From Myxococcales bacterium (GTDB taxonomy: Bacteria; Myxococcota_A; Polyangia; Polyangiales; Ga0077539): a stretch of DNA of 38,555 bases. The stretch is from assembly GCA_016793325.1 (NCBI GenBank), contig JAEUKI010000088.1:1-38555 (forward strand). Reading direction: 5' to 3'. Both the position numbers and the translations under genes were made by a program. Below, one piece after another: positions 8,505-15,589 of the stretch (position 1 is the first letter of the stretch; every line of letters starts with the position of its first letter). The notes under the pieces were generated by a model. It did no database searches. It had not been told where the DNA came from and worked only from the letters and a program-made list of their open reading frames with translations.

Positions 8505-9008
8505 ATGCCAGGGCAGAAACGACGCGCGTCGAGGCGACGGGGCTGGTGTTTGTGGTTCTCGCTGTTCGTCGCGACAGGCTGCGGAGCGAGCTCGGAGCTT
8601 CGCATCGGGCGCGGGGACGTGGTCGTCGCGCCGGCGGACGCGCCGGCGGTGACCGACGCGCGGCCGGGACGGCAGTGTCCTTCGCCGGATCGCTTGAGCA
8701 CCGCGCGGAGGCTCGCGTGGAGCACGTGCAACAACCGCGACACGACAGCGTCGTGCGTTCGATCGACGGACGGAACGCGAGTCTGTGGCTGCGGCGAAGT
8801 GACCAGCGACGCGGCGCTCTGCGGGTTCGGCCTCGTGGACTTCGATGGGTCCAACGCGATTCCGGGGCGCGCGCTGTGCGATTCGCGCACGGGGATCTGT
8901 CAGTGCTCGGTCGGCGAGCTCTCGTGCACGTGTCGATCGAGCAATCCGAGCGGCGTGTGCGCCCCTCGTACGGGCCGCAACTGTTGCTGGAACGAGAGTT
9001 TGTTGTAG
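8505..9008 (+). CDS. Small Cys-rich lipoprotein, unknown function
   Basis: This is a 167-residue predicted lipoprotein. The ATG at 8505 follows a GGAG-type purine-rich stretch. A basic N-terminus (GQKRRASRRR) leads into WCLWFSLFVATGC, a signal peptide with lipobox ATGC. The mature part has many Cys residues (STCNNRDTTASC, VCGCGEV, CQCSVGELSCTCRSS, NCCWNES) and probably folds through disulphides in the periplasm or at the surface. It is divergent from the Cys-rich repeat lipoprotein (229-bp gap). I do not recognise a family. Confidence 0.8.
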   Translation: MPGQKRRASRRRGWCLWFSLFVATGCGASSELRIGRGDVVVAPADAPAVTDARPGRQCPSPDRLSTARRLAWSTCNNRDTTASCVRSTDGTRVCGCGEVTSDAALCGFGLVDFDGSNAIPGRALCDSRTGICQCSVGELSCTCRSSNPSGVCAPRTGRNCCWNESLL

Positions 9009-9129
9009 CCGGTAGAACGCGCGCGAAACCGGTGGTACCAACGCTGCCCCACTGGCGGAGGGCGAGGCTTCGAGGTCTCGCTCCTCCGCGAATGGGCGTC
9101 TGTGCGACGCCCGAAATGAGGAGAGCGAA

Positions 9130-9624
9130 ATGGCAAACCCCCGCGTGTTCTTCGATGTGCAGTTCAACGACCAGGACATGGGTCGAATCGTGTTCGAGCT
9201 CTTTGCGGACACCGTGCCGAAGACCGCCGAGAACTTCCGCGCGCTCTGCACGGGCGAGCATGGCTTCGGCTACAAGGGCTGCACGTTTCACCGCGTGATC
9301 CCGAACTTCATGCTCCAGGGCGGCGACTTCACCAACCACAACGGGACCGGTGGAAAGTCGATCTACGGCAACAAATTCGCGGACGAAAACTTCGTTCACA
9401 AGCACACGACGCCGGGCCTGCTCTCGATGGCCAACGCGGGCCCCAACACCAACGGCTCGCAGTTCTTCGTGACGACCGTGACCACGCCCTGGCTCGACGG
9501 AAAGCACGTCGTCTTCGGCAAGGTCGTCGAGGGCATGGACGTCGTGAAGGCGATCGAGGCCAAGGGCTCGCAGAGCGGCAAGACGAGCGGCACCGTCACG
9601 ATCGCCAACTGCGGAATGGCCTGA
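9130..9624 (+). CDS. Cyclophilin-type peptidyl-prolyl cis-trans isomerase
   Basis: This cytosolic single-domain cyclophilin of 164 residues catalyses cis-trans isomerisation of prolyl bonds. Hallmarks of the active site are visible: FHRVIPNFMLQGGDF, NTNGSQFFV, the Trp in TPWLDGKHVVFG, and the closing GTVTIANCG. The length and the GYKGCTFHRVIPNFM stretch match the compact cyclophilin A type found in eukaryotes and many bacteria, not the periplasmic PpiA form, and there is no signal peptide. A GAGGAG ribosome binding site lies 6-10 nt before the ATG. hppA follows on the same strand. Confidence 0.97.
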   Translation: MANPRVFFDVQFNDQDMGRIVFELFADTVPKTAENFRALCTGEHGFGYKGCTFHRVIPNFMLQGGDFTNHNGTGGKSIYGNKFADENFVHKHTTPGLLSMANAGPNTNGSQFFVTTVTTPWLDGKHVVFGKVVEGMDVVKAIEAKGSQSGKTSGTVTIANCGMA

Positions 9625-9643
9625 TTCTTTTCGGCGAATTCGT

Positions 9644-9662
9644 CATTTCGGGGGGCGAAATG
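9644..9662 (+). terminator. Hairpin after the cyclophilin gene
   Basis: This is a perfect 7-bp stem, CATTTCG-GGGGG-CGAAATG, 20 nt after the cyclophilin stop. No T-run follows, so termination is uncertain. It could equally stabilise the 3' end or be chance. Confidence 0.35.
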
Positions 9663-9790
9663 GGGGTCCCGACCGCGCTGCGGGCTTGACCCACCAGGCA
9701 AACTCGTTGTTTCTGGCGGCGCTTCGCGGCTCGGGCGTGCGCCCGATCAGGGCTCCGGGCGGCGACAACACTCGAAGGAAACCTACGGTC

Positions 9791-11851
9791 GTGCAGTCTC
9801 TTCAACTTCAGGCGATGGGCACCGGCGGTGTCGCGCTCGCCGTCGCGTTGGTCCTGTATTTTCGGGTCAAATCGCAGCCAGAGGGCAACGCAGCCATGGC
9901 GCGCATCGCGCGGTACATCCGCGAGGGCGCGATGGCGTTTCTCACGCGGCAGTACCAGGTGCTCGGCGGATACGCGCTGGTCGTCTTCGGGCTGCTCGCG
10001 TGGAAGCTCGGGGTCATGGCAGGCCTGGCCTTCCTCGCGGGCGCGTTCTTGTCGCTGCTCGCGGGCTTCTTCGGAATGAAGGCCGCGACGTACGCCAACG
10101 TTCGCACCGCGGAGGCCGCGCGCAGCAAGGGCAAGCCCGAGGCGCTCGTCATCGCGCTCGACGGCGGCGCGGTCATGGGGCTCTGCGTCGCAGGGCTCGG
10201 GTTGATCGGCCTCGGCGGCGTGTACTTCGCGTTCAAGGGCAACCCGCACCAGTCGGCGATCCTTCACTCGTTTGCGGTGGGCGCGAGCTCGATCGCGCTC
10301 TTCGCGCGCATCGGCGGCGGCATCTACACGAAGGCCGCGGACGTCGGCGCGGACATCGTCGGCAAGGTCGAAGCGAACATCCCCGAGGACGACCCCCGCA
10401 ACCCGGGCGTCATCGCGGACAACGTCGGTGACAACGTCGGCGACGTCGCGGGCATGGGCGCTGACATCTACGAGAGCTACATCGCCGCGATCGTGAGCGC
10501 GATGGCGCTCGGAATGACCATTCCCACGGACGTGCTCCGCGCGAAGCTCGCGCCGGGCGTGACCGATCCTTCGCAGCTTCGGCTGCTCGCCGTCGAGCTC
10601 CCGCTGTTGCTCGCGACCGTGGGTCTCGCGGTGAGCATCGTGGGGATCTTCATCACGCGCACGCTCAACAAGATGCCGCCGGCGACGGTGCTGCGTCTCG
10701 CGCTGATCATTCCGCCGTTTCTCGTGACGGGCGCGGCGTTCGTGGTGCTCCCGATGTTCGGCATCACGATGGGCGCCGTGATCACCCTCGCCGCGGGCGC
10801 GATGGGCGGCGCCGTCGTCGGCCTCGTGACGGACTACTACACGTCGATGAAGCCGATCCGCCAGATCGCTGAATCGTCGCTCACCGGCCCGGGCACCAAC
10901 GTGATCCGCGGCCTCGCCGTGGGCCTCGAGAGCTGCGCCATTCCGCTCGCCACGCTCTGCGTCGTGGGCTTCGTGTCCAACTACTACCTCGGCCTGTACG
11001 GCATCGCGATCGCCGCCGTCGGCATGCTCGCGGGAACGGCCATCGTCATGACCGTCGACGCCTACGGACCCATCGCGGACAACGGCGGTGGCATCTCCGA
11101 GATGAGCGGCCTCGGACCAGAGGTCCGCGCGATCACCGACGAGCTCGACGCGGTCGGCAACACGACCGCGGCCGTCGGCAAGGGCTTCGCGATCGGCTCG
11201 GCGGTGCTCACCGTCGTCGCGCTCTTCGCGGCGTTCAACATGGAGATCAACGCGGTGCGCGCGACGCGCAACCAAGAGGCGCTGGTGCTCATCCTCACGG
11301 ACGCCAAGATCCTCATGGGCGTTCTGTTCGGAGCGATCCTGCCGTGCCTCGTCGGCGCGAGCACGATGACCGCCGTCGGACGCGCCGCGGGCGCGATCGT
11401 CGAAGAGATCCGCCGTCAGTTCAAAGAGATCCCGGGCCTCCTCGAAGGCAAAGAGGGCGTCGAGCCCGAGCCGAAGAAGATCGTTCAGATCGCGACCACC
11501 GCGGCCATCAAAGAGATGATCTACCCGGGCGCTGTGGCCGTCGTCTCGCCGGTGATCATCGGCTTCGCGTTCGGCCCCGAAGTGCTCGCGGGCGCGCTCG
11601 CGGGCGCGCTCGCCGTCGGAGCGACGCTCTCGCTGCTCATGGCCAACGCGGGCGGCGCCTGGGACAACGCGAAGAAGTTCATCGAGAAGGGCGGACTTCC
11701 GGGCCACAAGAAGGGCTCGGACGCGCACAAGGCCGCCGTCGTCGGCGACACCGTCGGCGACCCCTTCAAGGACACCTCGGGCCCCGGCATCTCGATCCTC
11801 ATCAAGGTCATGAGCGTCGTCTCGCTCTTGATCGCGCCGCTCATCGCGTGA
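9791..11851 (+). CDS. hppA: Membrane-bound ion-translocating pyrophosphatase, K+-dependent type
   Basis: This 686-residue polytopic membrane pump couples hydrolysis of pyrophosphate to H+ and/or Na+ transport. The GTG at 9791 is chosen for the AAGGAA box 10 nt upstream and because it gives a hydrophobic N-terminus. The pyrophosphate/Mg-binding signature is complete: DVGADIVGKVEANIPEDDP near residue 183, followed by NVGDNVGDVAGMGAD, and a C-terminal DTVGDPFKDTSGP. At position 460 the sequence GNTTAAVGKG has Ala where K+-independent enzymes have Lys, so K+ dependence is predicted (established family rule). Whether the pumped ion is H+ or Na+ cannot be judged safely from sequence alone. Confidence 0.97.
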   Translation: MQSLQLQAMGTGGVALAVALVLYFRVKSQPEGNAAMARIARYIREGAMAFLTRQYQVLGGYALVVFGLLAWKLGVMAGLAFLAGAFLSLLAGFFGMKAATYANVRTAEAARSKGKPEALVIALDGGAVMGLCVAGLGLIGLGGVYFAFKGNPHQSAILHSFAVGASSIALFARIGGGIYTKAADVGADIVGKVEANIPEDDPRNPGVIADNVGDNVGDVAGMGADIYESYIAAIVSAMALGMTIPTDVLRAKLAPGVTDPSQLRLLAVELPLLLATVGLAVSIVGIFITRTLNKMPPATVLRLALIIPPFLVTGAAFVVLPMFGITMGAVITLAAGAMGGAVVGLVTDYYTSMKPIRQIAESSLTGPGTNVIRGLAVGLESCAIPLATLCVVGFVSNYYLGLYGIAIAAVGMLAGTAIVMTVDAYGPIADNGGGISEMSGLGPEVRAITDELDAVGNTTAAVGKGFAIGSAVLTVVALFAAFNMEINAVRATRNQEALVLILTDAKILMGVLFGAILPCLVGASTMTAVGRAAGAIVEEIRRQFKEIPGLLEGKEGVEPEPKKIVQIATTAAIKEMIYPGAVAVVSPVIIGFAFGPEVLAGALAGALAVGATLSLLMANAGGAWDNAKKFIEKGGLPGHKKGSDAHKAAVVGDTVGDPFKDTSGPGISILIKVMSVVSLLIAPLIA

Positions 11852-11909
11852 GCGACTGAGCGCGTGCGCGGGGGGAATTGCATGGGGGCCTCACCCCCGC
11901 TGCCGCGCG

Positions 11910-11941
11910 CCCCTCTCCCGCGACGAAGCGCGGGAGAGGGG
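11910..11941 (+). terminator. Terminator-like hairpin after hppA (left end of the 490-bp element)
   Basis: This is a perfect 13-bp GC-rich stem with a 6-nt loop (ACGAAG), followed by CTTTGATTT, a weak T-rich tail. It lies 58 nt after the hppA stop. The mirrored copy at 12322-12353 serves the opposite strand after the LysR gene. Confidence 0.55.
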
Positions 11942-12060
11942 CTTTGATTTCATGGGCGTAGCGTTCAGCGGTCGCCGGGCAAAGCGGGCTGAGCGAACGA
12001 GAAGGGGGAACGAGAAGGGGACGGATCTCGCATTGTCGAACGAGAAGGGCGAAACGAGAC

Positions 12061-12107
12061 GGGGACGGATCTCGCATTCTCGAAGCGACAATGCGAGATC
12101 CGTCCCC
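12061..12107. repeat. Palindrome with perfect 18-bp arms
   Basis: The arms GGGGACGGATCTCGCATT and AATGCGAGATCCGTCCCC flank an 11-nt loop (CTCGAAGCGAC). One extra left arm lies at 12017-12034 and one extra right arm (one mismatch) at 12161-12178. The right arm is followed by a 14-bp tandem repeat, CTCTCCGCGGTCCC, at 12107-12148 (three units). Confidence 0.9.
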
Positions 12108-12217
12108 TCTCCGCGGTCCCCTCTCCGCGGTCCCCTCTCCGTTGTCCCCGCTCCGTTGAGAACGCGAGATCCGTCCCCGTTCACTTTCCCCGTTCACTTT
12201 CGCACGCGCATCGAGAC

Positions 12218-12264
12218 GGGGACGGACCTCGCATTCTCGAAGCGACAATGCGAGATCCATCCCC
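12218..12264. repeat. Second copy of the 18-bp-arm palindrome
   Basis: The architecture and the 11-nt loop are the same as at 12061-12107. The arms differ at two positions, giving C-A mismatches in plus-strand RNA but G-U pairs in minus-strand RNA, so the fold survives better on the minus strand. Confidence 0.85.
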
Positions 12265-12321
12265 TCTCCGTCCCTGCTCATTCCGCGCATTCCCGATGCC
12301 GAAACGCCTTTGCTCACGAAG

Positions 12322-12353
12322 CCCCTCTCCCGCGCTTCGTCGCGGGAGAGGGG
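12322..12353 (-). terminator. Terminator-like hairpin after the LysR gene (right end of the 490-bp element)
   Basis: This is the mirror image of the hairpin at 11910-11941. It has a 13-bp perfect stem, here without a T-rich tail on the minus strand. It is 28 nt beyond the LysR stop. Confidence 0.45.
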
Positions 12354-12380
12354 CGCGCGGCAGCGGGGGTGAGGCCGCCC

Positions 12381-13259
12381 TCACCCACTCGTATCCGCAG
12401 CAAACGCCTGCTCGATCCACAACATCACCGCGCGGACCTTCGCGACGCGGCGCTTGGACCTGTGCACGACCAGCCAGAAATCCCTGCTCGGAACCGCGTC
12501 GCTCGTCGCCGCGCCAAGGTGCTCGGGCGCGACCTCGACGAGCTCGGGGTACCGTCGCGCCAATCGCTTCGGCAGGATCGCCGCGCCCACGCCAGCGCGC
12601 GCGGCGAGCGCGAGCGACTCGACGTCCTCGACGAGCATCCGCGCAGCCCTCGGCGCGAACGCGCGCTCGGCGTACTTCTGCTCGGGGATCTCGGCGAGCG
12701 AGCCCGTGAGCCCCACCCACGGAGTCTCTCTCGACGCGCTCGTCGAGCGCTCGACGAAGCACCCGTAGTGATCAGTGAACAGTCGCTTCACCGCGAGCTC
12801 GCCCTCCGTCGGCCGCGCGAGGCGGATCGCGATGTCCGCCTCGCCGTGCGCGAGGCTCGAGACGCGATTGTCCGAGAGAATCCTCAGTGAAATGAGCGGA
12901 TGCGCCTTCGCAAACTGCGCGAACCGCCGCGAGAGAACCCACCGCGACACCTCGCTCACGGTGGTGATCGTCACCGTTCCCCGCGGCTCTTGCGGGGCCT
13001 CGAGCGCGGTTGTCGCCGCGAGCGCTGCGTCCACCATCGGCCCGAGCGTCGCGAGCAGCGCCTCGCCCCGCTGCGTGAGCCTGAGCGGCGCGTCCCGCAC
13101 GAAGAGCGCGCACCCGGCGATCTCTTCGAGCCGCGCGAGGTGCCGACTCGCGGTCGACTGACTGATCCCGAGCGACCGCGCCGCGTCCGTGATCGTCTTG
13201 CTTCGCGCCACCGCCTCGAACGTTCGAAACAAATCCCAGTACGCCTTCTCGATCGCCAC
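12381..13259 (-). CDS. LysR-family transcriptional regulator
   Basis: This is a 292-residue regulator. The winged helix-turn-helix spans residues ~5-65 (WDLFRTFEAVARSKTITDAA, then a recognition helix ISQSTASRHLARLEE). The effector-binding domain (about 90-285) contains VTITTVSEVSRWVL and HGEADIAIRLARP. The GTG at 13259 puts the DNA-binding domain at the expected distance from the N-terminus; the much longer upstream frame overlaps the divergent gene and is unlikely. It is divergent from the metallo-hydrolase at 13366 with a 106-bp gap holding a palindrome, the usual arrangement of a LysR regulator and its target. Confidence 0.9.
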   Translation of the reverse strand: MAIEKAYWDLFRTFEAVARSKTITDAARSLGISQSTASRHLARLEEIAGCALFVRDAPLRLTQRGEALLATLGPMVDAALAATTALEAPQEPRGTVTITTVSEVSRWVLSRRFAQFAKAHPLISLRILSDNRVSSLAHGEADIAIRLARPTEGELAVKRLFTDHYGCFVERSTSASRETPWVGLTGSLAEIPEQKYAERAFAPRAARMLVEDVESLALAARAGVGAAILPKRLARRYPELVEVAPEHLGAATSDAVPSRDFWLVVHRSKRRVAKVRAVMLWIEQAFAADTSG

Positions 13260-13282
13260 GGACGAGAACGTACCCCAAGTGA

Positions 13283-13304
13283 CATCATGCAAAAACGGAT
13301 GATG
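13283..13304. promoter_or_regulatory. Candidate LysR operator between divergent genes
   Basis: The inverted repeat CATCAT-N10-ATGATG sits in the gap between the LysR start (13259) and the metallo-hydrolase start (13366). Its size suits a LysR box, and location supports regulation of both genes. There is no direct evidence. Confidence 0.45.
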
Positions 13305-13365
13305 GCGATTCGTTGCCAGTGATTGCGCTGATGAATCACCGGGCGCAAGTCTCTCTTCACCGACG

Positions 13366-14202
13366 ATGCACATCCAACAGCTCCGCAACGCCACGATGGT
13401 CCTCGAGTACGCAGGCAACCGCTGGCTGGTCGACCCCATGCTCTGCCGCGCGCGAACGCTCCCGCCCTTTCGCCTCTCGGGACGGCGCCGACGCAACCCG
13501 ACCGTCGAGCTCCCCTCGAACACCGACGAAGCGCTGGCGAAGGTCACGAGCCTGCTCGTCACGCACGAGCACCCCGATCACTTCGACAGCGCGGGCGTGC
13601 GCTTCGCGATCGAGCGCTCGCTGCCCGTGTACACAAACCGCGTGGACGCAGCGCACCTCCGCGGCCGCGGGCTCGACGTGCGCTTGCTCGAGGAGCTCGG
13701 CGCTCCCTTCACCGTCGAAGTCGTGCGCTCCGAGCACGGCCGCGGCGCGATCGGCTGGATCATGGGCCCCGTGTGCGGCTACGTGCTCTCGCACCCAGAC
13801 GAGCCGACGGTCTATCTCACGGGCGACTCGATCCTGACGGACGCTGTCCTCGACGCGATCGACCGGCACGAGCCTGCGGTGATCGTCGCCCCCGCGGGCG
13901 CCGCGAATTTCGGCGTCGGCGGCGACATTCTCTTCTCGGTCGACGAGCTCGTCACGATGGCGCGACGCTCGAAGGCGACGCTCGTGTGCAACCACCTCGA
14001 GGCGCTCGACCACTGCCCGACCACCCGCGAGGGACTCCGCGAGCGCTTCGAGCGCGAGGGGCTCGGCGACCGCGTGTGCATCCCCGAAGACGGAGAGCGC
14101 GTCGCCTTCGAGCACGCGAAGAGCAGGCCGAGCCCGAGCGCCCCACGCCCCGACACCGCGCGCGCGGGAATGCAAAAGTGGATCACCTCGCTGCTGGCAT
14201 AA
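13366..14202 (+). CDS. MBL-fold metallo-hydrolase (UlaG-like)
   Basis: This is a 278-residue cytosolic hydrolase of the metallo-beta-lactamase superfamily. The metal-binding signature THEHPDHFD lies at residues ~65-73, with further ligands likely in YLTGDS (Asp) and LVCNHLEALDHC (His). The N-terminal strand pair MVLEYAGNRWLVDPML is typical of the UlaG/YtnP-like subgroup. The substrate is unknown. Divergent transcription from the LysR gene and the shared palindrome suggest control by that regulator. The start is the ATG at 13366; no strong ribosome binding site is visible. Confidence 0.88.
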   Translation: MHIQQLRNATMVLEYAGNRWLVDPMLCRARTLPPFRLSGRRRRNPTVELPSNTDEALAKVTSLLVTHEHPDHFDSAGVRFAIERSLPVYTNRVDAAHLRGRGLDVRLLEELGAPFTVEVVRSEHGRGAIGWIMGPVCGYVLSHPDEPTVYLTGDSILTDAVLDAIDRHEPAVIVAPAGAANFGVGGDILFSVDELVTMARRSKATLVCNHLEALDHCPTTREGLRERFEREGLGDRVCIPEDGERVAFEHAKSRPSPSAPRPDTARAGMQKWITSLLA

Positions 14203-14270
14203 GGTTTTTTCAGCACTGACTTCCACGCGGCCGCTCGCCGCTCGCCGACGGGCGACGATCCTGCCCTTCG

Positions 14271-14513
14271 ATGAAGCTCGCCTGTCCGTCGTGTGGCGCG
14301 ATGGTTCCGATCCAGCGCGCGAAGATCGTCCGAGTCTTGGCTCACTGCCCCGTGTGCAAGTCGGTCGTCGAGTTCGAACAGACCCTCGGCGCCGTGACGA
14401 TCACGATCGCGAGGGGGCTCAACAGCCCGAATCAAGCGCAGTTCATCGAGCGATCGATCGAGCTCTACGCAGGCATCGAAGACCACCCAATGCCCAACGA
14501 AGCCCCCAAGTGA
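14271..14513 (+). CDS. Small zinc-ribbon protein
   Basis: This 80-residue protein has a CPSC pair at residues 5-8 and a CPVC pair at 26-29, a treble-clef/zinc-ribbon arrangement that should bind one Zn2+. A short beta segment (GAVTITIARG) and a helix (SPNQAQFIERSIELY) follow. It is a stand-alone gene between the metallo-hydrolase and the next LysR, with 68 and 87 bp on either side. Function unknown; a nucleic-acid-binding or adaptor role would be guesswork. Confidence 0.75.
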   Translation: MKLACPSCGAMVPIQRAKIVRVLAHCPVCKSVVEFEQTLGAVTITIARGLNSPNQAQFIERSIELYAGIEDHPMPNEAPK

Positions 14514-14586
14514 TCGTGCCAGCGCCGGACGAGTACACCGGGCGTCAACCGAAGCGCGGGTGAAGGCGCGGATCCTCGAAGCTGCG

Positions 14587-14601
14587 TTAACCTACGGTTG
14601 A
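14587..14601. promoter_or_regulatory. Operator-like palindrome over the LysR start codon
   Basis: TTAACC-TAC-GGTTGA ends on the first base of the ATG at 14601. It is the same motif as the one after this gene's stop (TCAACC-GTG-GGTTGA), in front of the SDR gene. This suggests autoregulation by the LysR protein. Confidence 0.5.
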
Positions 14602-15512
14602 TGATCCAAGGCCAACAGGACTGGTTCGCGGGCGTCGTTCCGTTCATCGCTGTTGTCGAAGAGAAGACCTTTCGCGCAGCGGGCGTGCGGCTCGGGTGCT
14701 CGACCGCCGCCGTGAGCAAAGCGGTCCTCGCCCTCGAAGCGCGCCTCGGCGTGACGCTCTTGCAGCGCGGAGCGCGCGGGGCCAGCCCGACGCCCGAAGG
14801 CGAGGCGTTCTACCGACGCGCGCACGAGGCCGTCTCGGGCCTGCTCGCAGCGCGCGACGAAGTGAGCGCCTCGCGCGCAGCTCCCAAGGGGCCCTTGCAC
14901 GTCTCGCTCTCGTTCATCGTGGCGTCGCTGTTCGTCGACAAGCTCGATCGCTTCGTGGCGCGCTATCCGAGGGTCGAGCTTCGCTTGTCGTTCAGCGATC
15001 GCATGGCGCGCTTCGCAGAGGACCGCGTGGACGTCAGCGTTCGCGTCGGGGGCCACGATGAGCCGAGCCTCGTCGTGCGCAAGCTCGCGGACACGCGCTG
15101 GGTCACCGTCGCGAGCCCCGCGTACCTCGCGCGCAATCGTCCGATCACCAGCGCCGACGACCTCGAAGACCACCGCTGCCTCTGCTTCGTCATGCCCAAC
15201 GGAACCCAGCGCGCCTGGACCTTCGCCACCGACACGACGCCCACGTCCGTTCGCGTGGCCCCCGCGGTCCTCGTCGATCAGGGCGAGCACCTCGTCCGCA
15301 TGGCCCTCGCGGGCCTCGGCGTCGCGCAGGTCCTCGACTTCATGGTCCGAAGCGCCATCGAGAAGGGAGAGCTCGTCGAGGTGCTCGCCGATCGAAGCGC
15401 CGCGGGCCCCGAGCTCCGCCTCGTCTCGACCCGCGAACGCGCGCGAAGCGCCAACGTTCGCGCCCTGGTTTCGTGGGCGAAGGAGCTATTTCGAGGAGCC
15501 GACGAAGCCTGA
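14601..15512 (+). CDS. LysR-family transcriptional regulator
   Basis: This is a 303-residue regulator. The helix-turn-helix at residues ~8-65 includes FIAVVEEKTFRAAGVRLGCS and TAAVSKAVLALEARLG; the effector domain covers ~90-300 (LSFSDRMARFAEDRVDVSVRVG is the usual hinge region). The start is the ATG at 14601, which lies inside an operator-like palindrome. It is co-oriented with the SDR gene 77 bp downstream, and that gap carries a perfect copy of the same palindrome plus a half copy. The simplest model is that it controls itself and the SDR. The inducer is unknown. Confidence 0.92.
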   Translation: MIQGQQDWFAGVVPFIAVVEEKTFRAAGVRLGCSTAAVSKAVLALEARLGVTLLQRGARGASPTPEGEAFYRRAHEAVSGLLAARDEVSASRAAPKGPLHVSLSFIVASLFVDKLDRFVARYPRVELRLSFSDRMARFAEDRVDVSVRVGGHDEPSLVVRKLADTRWVTVASPAYLARNRPITSADDLEDHRCLCFVMPNGTQRAWTFATDTTPTSVRVAPAVLVDQGEHLVRMALAGLGVAQVLDFMVRSAIEKGELVEVLADRSAAGPELRLVSTRERARSANVRALVSWAKELFRGADEA

Positions 15513-15515
15513 TCG

Positions 15516-15530
15516 TCAACCGTGGGTTGA
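15516..15530. promoter_or_regulatory. Perfect operator palindrome before the SDR gene
   Basis: TCAACC-GTG-GGTTGA has perfect 6-bp arms and begins 4 nt after the LysR stop. It matches the site over the LysR start. Confidence 0.55.
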
Positions 15531-15556
15531 TGAAGCATCGTCGATCGCCTCAGTCG

Positions 15557-15571
15557 TCAACCCATCGGTGA
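15557..15571. promoter_or_regulatory. Secondary, weaker copy of the operator
   Basis: TCAACC-CAT-CGGTGA has one perfect half and one with 4 of 6 matches. Its centre is 41 bp (about four helical turns) from the perfect copy and 26 bp from the SDR start. This fits a paired LysR site. Confidence 0.4.
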
Positions 15572-15589
15572 TGTTGCACGGTTTGGGTC

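Larger units (their letters stand above)
11887..12376. mobile_element. 490-bp non-coding element with 58-bp perfect terminal inverted repeats
   Basis: The ends 11887-11944 and 12319-12376 are exact reverse complements over 58 bp, with mismatches immediately outside and inside. Each end contains its own perfect 13-bp hairpin (CCCCTCTCCCGCG with a 6-nt loop). The interior holds two large palindromes, two extra single arms and a 14-bp tandem repeat. No open frame inside looks like a gene, and no target-site duplication is obvious. It exactly fills the gap between the convergent ends of hppA (36 bp away) and the LysR gene (4 bp away). It may be a MITE-like or REP-like fold-back element, or a composite terminator. 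The type label is a best guess. Confidence 0.6.

Noticed and set aside
6716..8890. N-terminal extension of the Cys-rich lipoprotein to 8890
   Set aside because: It would overlap the convincing small lipoprotein gene at 8505-9008 and bury the signal peptide internally.
9596..11728. Very long open frame (about 710 codons) antisense to hppA
   Set aside because: It is a GC-skew shadow of the real gene: its composition is Arg/His/Asp/Glu/Ala-rich without domains, and hppA has full family motifs.
11887..12376. Small genes inside the fold-back element (for example an ATG frame from 11952)
   Set aside because: The translations are Arg/Ser/Pro-rich and arise from the inverted repeats. No start signal or family is seen.
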